Source: Akkermansiaceae bacterium UBA2367 (GTDB lineage Bacteria > Verrucomicrobiota > Verrucomicrobiia > Verrucomicrobiales > DEV007). Taken from it: 14,033 nt of DNA. Each line of letters opens with the position of its first letter. Positions within the stretch are counted from its first letter, which is position 1. Location of the stretch: assembly GCA_002344525.1 (NCBI GenBank), contig DDTJ01000066.1, positions 1-14,033 of the forward strand, written 5' to 3'. Of the stretch, positions 12,468 through 14,033 are shown one piece after another. The position numbers were made by a program, and so were the translations under genes. The notes below the pieces were generated by a model. It was not told where the DNA came from and ran no database searches. It saw only the letters and a list, made by a program, of their open reading frames with translations.

Positions 12468-12971
12468 ATGAAGCCCGCCCTCCGTCTGCCCGCGACCGTC
12501 CTCGCCGTCCTCCTCCCCTTGGCGGGAGCGGTCTATGGCTTCGTCAACGAAGCGATCTCCATGGCGCTGGAGGCGGCGGCGCCCTACGTCGAGCAGGGCT
12601 TCGAGGTGCGCGAGGACAACTGGTCGGGCGAGGTCGAGCCGGGCAAGCCGCTGCTTATCCGCCACCAGCTTTTCCGAGGGAACGAATACTGGTTCTGGGC
12701 CGGCACGAGCTGGCCGGGGGCGACGATCCAGATCGACATCTTCGACAGCGAGGGGAACTCCGTCGGCTTGGAGTCCTTCGCCAAGGACTCCATCGCCGGG
12801 GTGAGGGCGCAGCCGCAGCGGACCGCGACCTACTACATCCGCGTCATCGCCCACTACGAGAAGAAAGGGGAGGGCCTCAGCGCGGCGGAGCGGGGCGCGA
12901 ACGACCCCGCTGAGGGAGTCGGCGAATTCTCCGGCGTGCTCGACTGGGGAGTGGCCTACGGCTATCGCTGA
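12468..12971 (+). CDS. Secreted beta-rich protein of unknown function ('VEQGF / GNEYWF' type)
   Basis: A 167-residue protein. Residues 1-24 resemble a signal peptide (MKPALRLPATVLAVLLPLAGA). The mature part starts with a helix (FVNEAISMALEAAAPYVEQGF) and continues with alternating strands: VREDNWSGEVEPGK, RHQLFRGNEYWFWAG, ATIQIDIFDSEGNSV, RTATYYIRVIAHY, and a final DWGVAYGYR. The strand order and the sequence 'xxTYYIRV' near the end resemble a small beta-sandwich such as bacterial PPC-type domains, though I cannot prove homology. I recall similar secreted proteins with the 'VEQGF' and 'GNEYWF' signatures in Planctomycetes and Verrucomicrobia. There are no catalytic motifs. It lies 31 nt after the helical protein and 35 nt before phoH, all on the plus strand, consistent with one transcript. 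Confidence 0.8.
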   Translation: MKPALRLPATVLAVLLPLAGAVYGFVNEAISMALEAAAPYVEQGFEVREDNWSGEVEPGKPLLIRHQLFRGNEYWFWAGTSWPGATIQIDIFDSEGNSVGLESFAKDSIAGVRAQPQRTATYYIRVIAHYEKKGEGLSAAERGANDPAEGVGEFSGVLDWGVAYGYR

Positions 12972-13006
12972 GGCCGGGGCGGCAGTCACGAACAGGCACG
13001 ACGGGC

Positions 13007-13999
13007 ATGGCCGAAAAAACCTTGGAGTTCGAGACGCCGCATTTCCTCCACGGCCTCTTCGCGGACGACCTCTCCCTCCTCAAGGAACTCGAATCGGCGC
13101 TCGGGGTGACGGTGACGACGCGCGATTCCTGGATTCGCTTCGAGGGCGAGCCGGCCCGGGTCGAGGCCGGTGCCGCCGCGCTCGCCGATCTGGAGGAGGC
13201 GCGACGCAAGGGCGGCGCGATCACCGCGCACGCCTTCCGCCATGCCGTCGGGGCGGCGGCCGGGGCGCTTGCGGGCCGGGACGGGGCGGAACCGGGCCTG
13301 AAAGTCTCCGACCTCTTCCGCCACCGCCTCCTCGGCAACGGCGCGAAACCGGCGGTGACGCCCCGCACCGCGAACCAGCTCGCCTACGTCGAGGCGCTTG
13401 ATCGGCACGACGTCGTTTTCGGGGTGGGGCCGGCGGGCACGGGCAAGACCTACCTCGCCATGGCCTACGCCCTCGACCTGCTCAAAAGCCGGGAGATAGA
13501 CCGCGTCATCCTGACCCGCCCCGCCGTCGAGGCGGGGGAGGCGCTCGGCTTTCTCCCCGGCGCCCTCGAGGAGAAGGTGCTGCCCTACCTGCGCCCCCTC
13601 TACGACGCGATGAACGACATGCTCGACGGGGCCGAGGCGCAGCGTTTCGCGGAGAAGGGCCTCATCGAGATCGCCCCGCTCGCCTACATGCGCGGGCGCA
13701 CCCTCAACCGCGCCTGCGTGATCCTCGACGAGGCTCAGAACGCGAGCCGCGAGCAGATGTTCATGTTCCTCACCCGTCTCGGCGAGCACGCCAAGTGCAT
13801 TGTCACGGGCGACCCCTCGCAGATCGACTTGCGCCCGAAGGGCCGCAGCGGCCTGCTGGAGGCGATGGCGCTGCTGGAAGGGGTCGAGGGCGTCGCCTTC
13901 GTCCGCTTCGAGGGGCGCGACGTGGTCCGCCACCCCGTGGTCGCCCGCATCATCGAGGCGTATGAGCGCGGACGGGAGGGCCGGGAGGAGGGCGAGTGA
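13007..13999 (+). CDS. phoH: PhoH family ATPase
   Basis: A 330-residue PhoH-type P-loop protein, probably an RNA-linked ATPase or helicase-like factor. The N-terminal part (about 1-110) is the usual small KH-like region: FADDLSLLKELESALG and a short strand VTVTTRDSWIRFEG. The PhoH core (115-320) has PRTANQLAYVEAL, Walker A GPAGTGKT (141-148), ILTRPAVEAGEALGFLPG (168-185), DAMNDML, an arginine-rich AYMRGRTLNRACVILDEAQN with Walker B (238-245), TGDPSQIDL (267-275) and a final helix. All catalytic motifs are intact and the length is typical. phoH is often directly upstream of pgpH and ybeY; here those lie on the opposite strand 6 kb to the left. The gene may be transcribed with the secreted genes upstream (35-nt gap). 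The stop at 13997-13999 is 34 nt from the window end. Confidence 0.97.
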   Translation: MAEKTLEFETPHFLHGLFADDLSLLKELESALGVTVTTRDSWIRFEGEPARVEAGAAALADLEEARRKGGAITAHAFRHAVGAAAGALAGRDGAEPGLKVSDLFRHRLLGNGAKPAVTPRTANQLAYVEALDRHDVVFGVGPAGTGKTYLAMAYALDLLKSREIDRVILTRPAVEAGEALGFLPGALEEKVLPYLRPLYDAMNDMLDGAEAQRFAEKGLIEIAPLAYMRGRTLNRACVILDEAQNASREQMFMFLTRLGEHAKCIVTGDPSQIDLRPKGRSGLLEAMALLEGVEGVAFVRFEGRDVVRHPVVARIIEAYERGREGREEGE

Positions 14000-14027
14000 T
14001 TTCGGCATCCGGGTAGGGCGAGACTTT

Positions 14028-14033
14028 ATGGCT
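14028..14033 (+). other. Possible start of the next gene, cut by the window edge
   Basis: An ATG GCT occurs 28 nt after the phoH stop, preceded by AGGGCGAG about 7-14 nt upstream, the most Shine-Dalgarno-like sequence I see before any start here. Only two codons are visible, so no product can be named. Confidence 0.25.

Noticed and set aside
10504..12971. Caspase-like protein plus neighbours as an antiphage defence system
   Set aside because: All products carry signal peptides, the protease Cys is missing and there is no sensor, NTPase or nuclease partner; phoH next door is a housekeeping gene.
12986..14008. 340-residue minus-strand frame opposite phoH
   Set aside because: It is a shadow of phoH with no recognisable motif.
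1..14033. CRISPR arrays, tRNA or rRNA genes
   Set aside because: I saw no regularly spaced repeats, no cloverleaf-like sequence with a T-arm motif and no rRNA-like stretch.

Overview
The window is high-GC bacterial DNA, densely coded on both strands, with no rRNA, tRNA or CRISPR array that I can see. Gene content suggests a Verrucomicrobiota-type (PVC group) organism: GYF_2-domain membrane proteins, secreted coiled-coil proteins with a repeated 'GDL..A' helix motif, a caspase-like protein without the catalytic Cys, a secreted protein with a 'VEQGF..R' and 'GNEYWF' pattern, and a YbeY with an Asp in place of the third His ligand. This placement is an inference from family recall, not from a search. 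No start codon I checked has a convincing Shine-Dalgarno sequence, and some candidate promoters lie almost on top of their start codons.

Layout. Positions 1-600 (minus) hold a GYF_2 membrane protein and perhaps the start of another gene that runs off the left edge. Positions 740-1505 (minus) hold a secreted FKBP prolyl isomerase followed by three hairpins. An AT-rich divergent promoter region (1506-1770) separates it from a plus-strand pair: a secreted N-acetylmuramoyl-L-alanine amidase and the two-domain NAD(P)H-hydrate repair enzyme Nnr. The end of nnr overlaps tail-to-tail with a minus-strand cluster read from right to left: queA, then a 248-bp MITE-like element with 34-bp terminal inverted repeats, then a short 7TM-HD (PgpH-like) protein, ybeY, a GYF_2-CD225 membrane protein and a DUF2752 membrane protein. 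The last four genes are tightly packed, with two 4-nt ATGA overlaps and one 13-nt gap.

Right of queA are a small membrane protein (plus) and a secreted coiled-coil/repeat protein (minus). A divergent intergenic region with a perfect 9-bp inverted repeat separates the latter from a plus-strand run of three secreted proteins of unknown function (a pseudo-caspase, an all-helical protein and a mostly beta protein), then phoH, whose coding region is complete. phoH is commonly next to pgpH-ybeY; here it is about 6 kb away on the other strand.

How the genes fit together: the recognisable functions are housekeeping (ribosome and rRNA maturation by YbeY, probable c-di-AMP turnover by the HD protein, queuosine synthesis by QueA, metabolite repair by Nnr, envelope remodelling by the amidase and FKBP). 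The least explained parts are the secreted set at 9007-12971 and the MITE-like insertion directly upstream of the HD gene. I found no convincing defence or mobile gene system.
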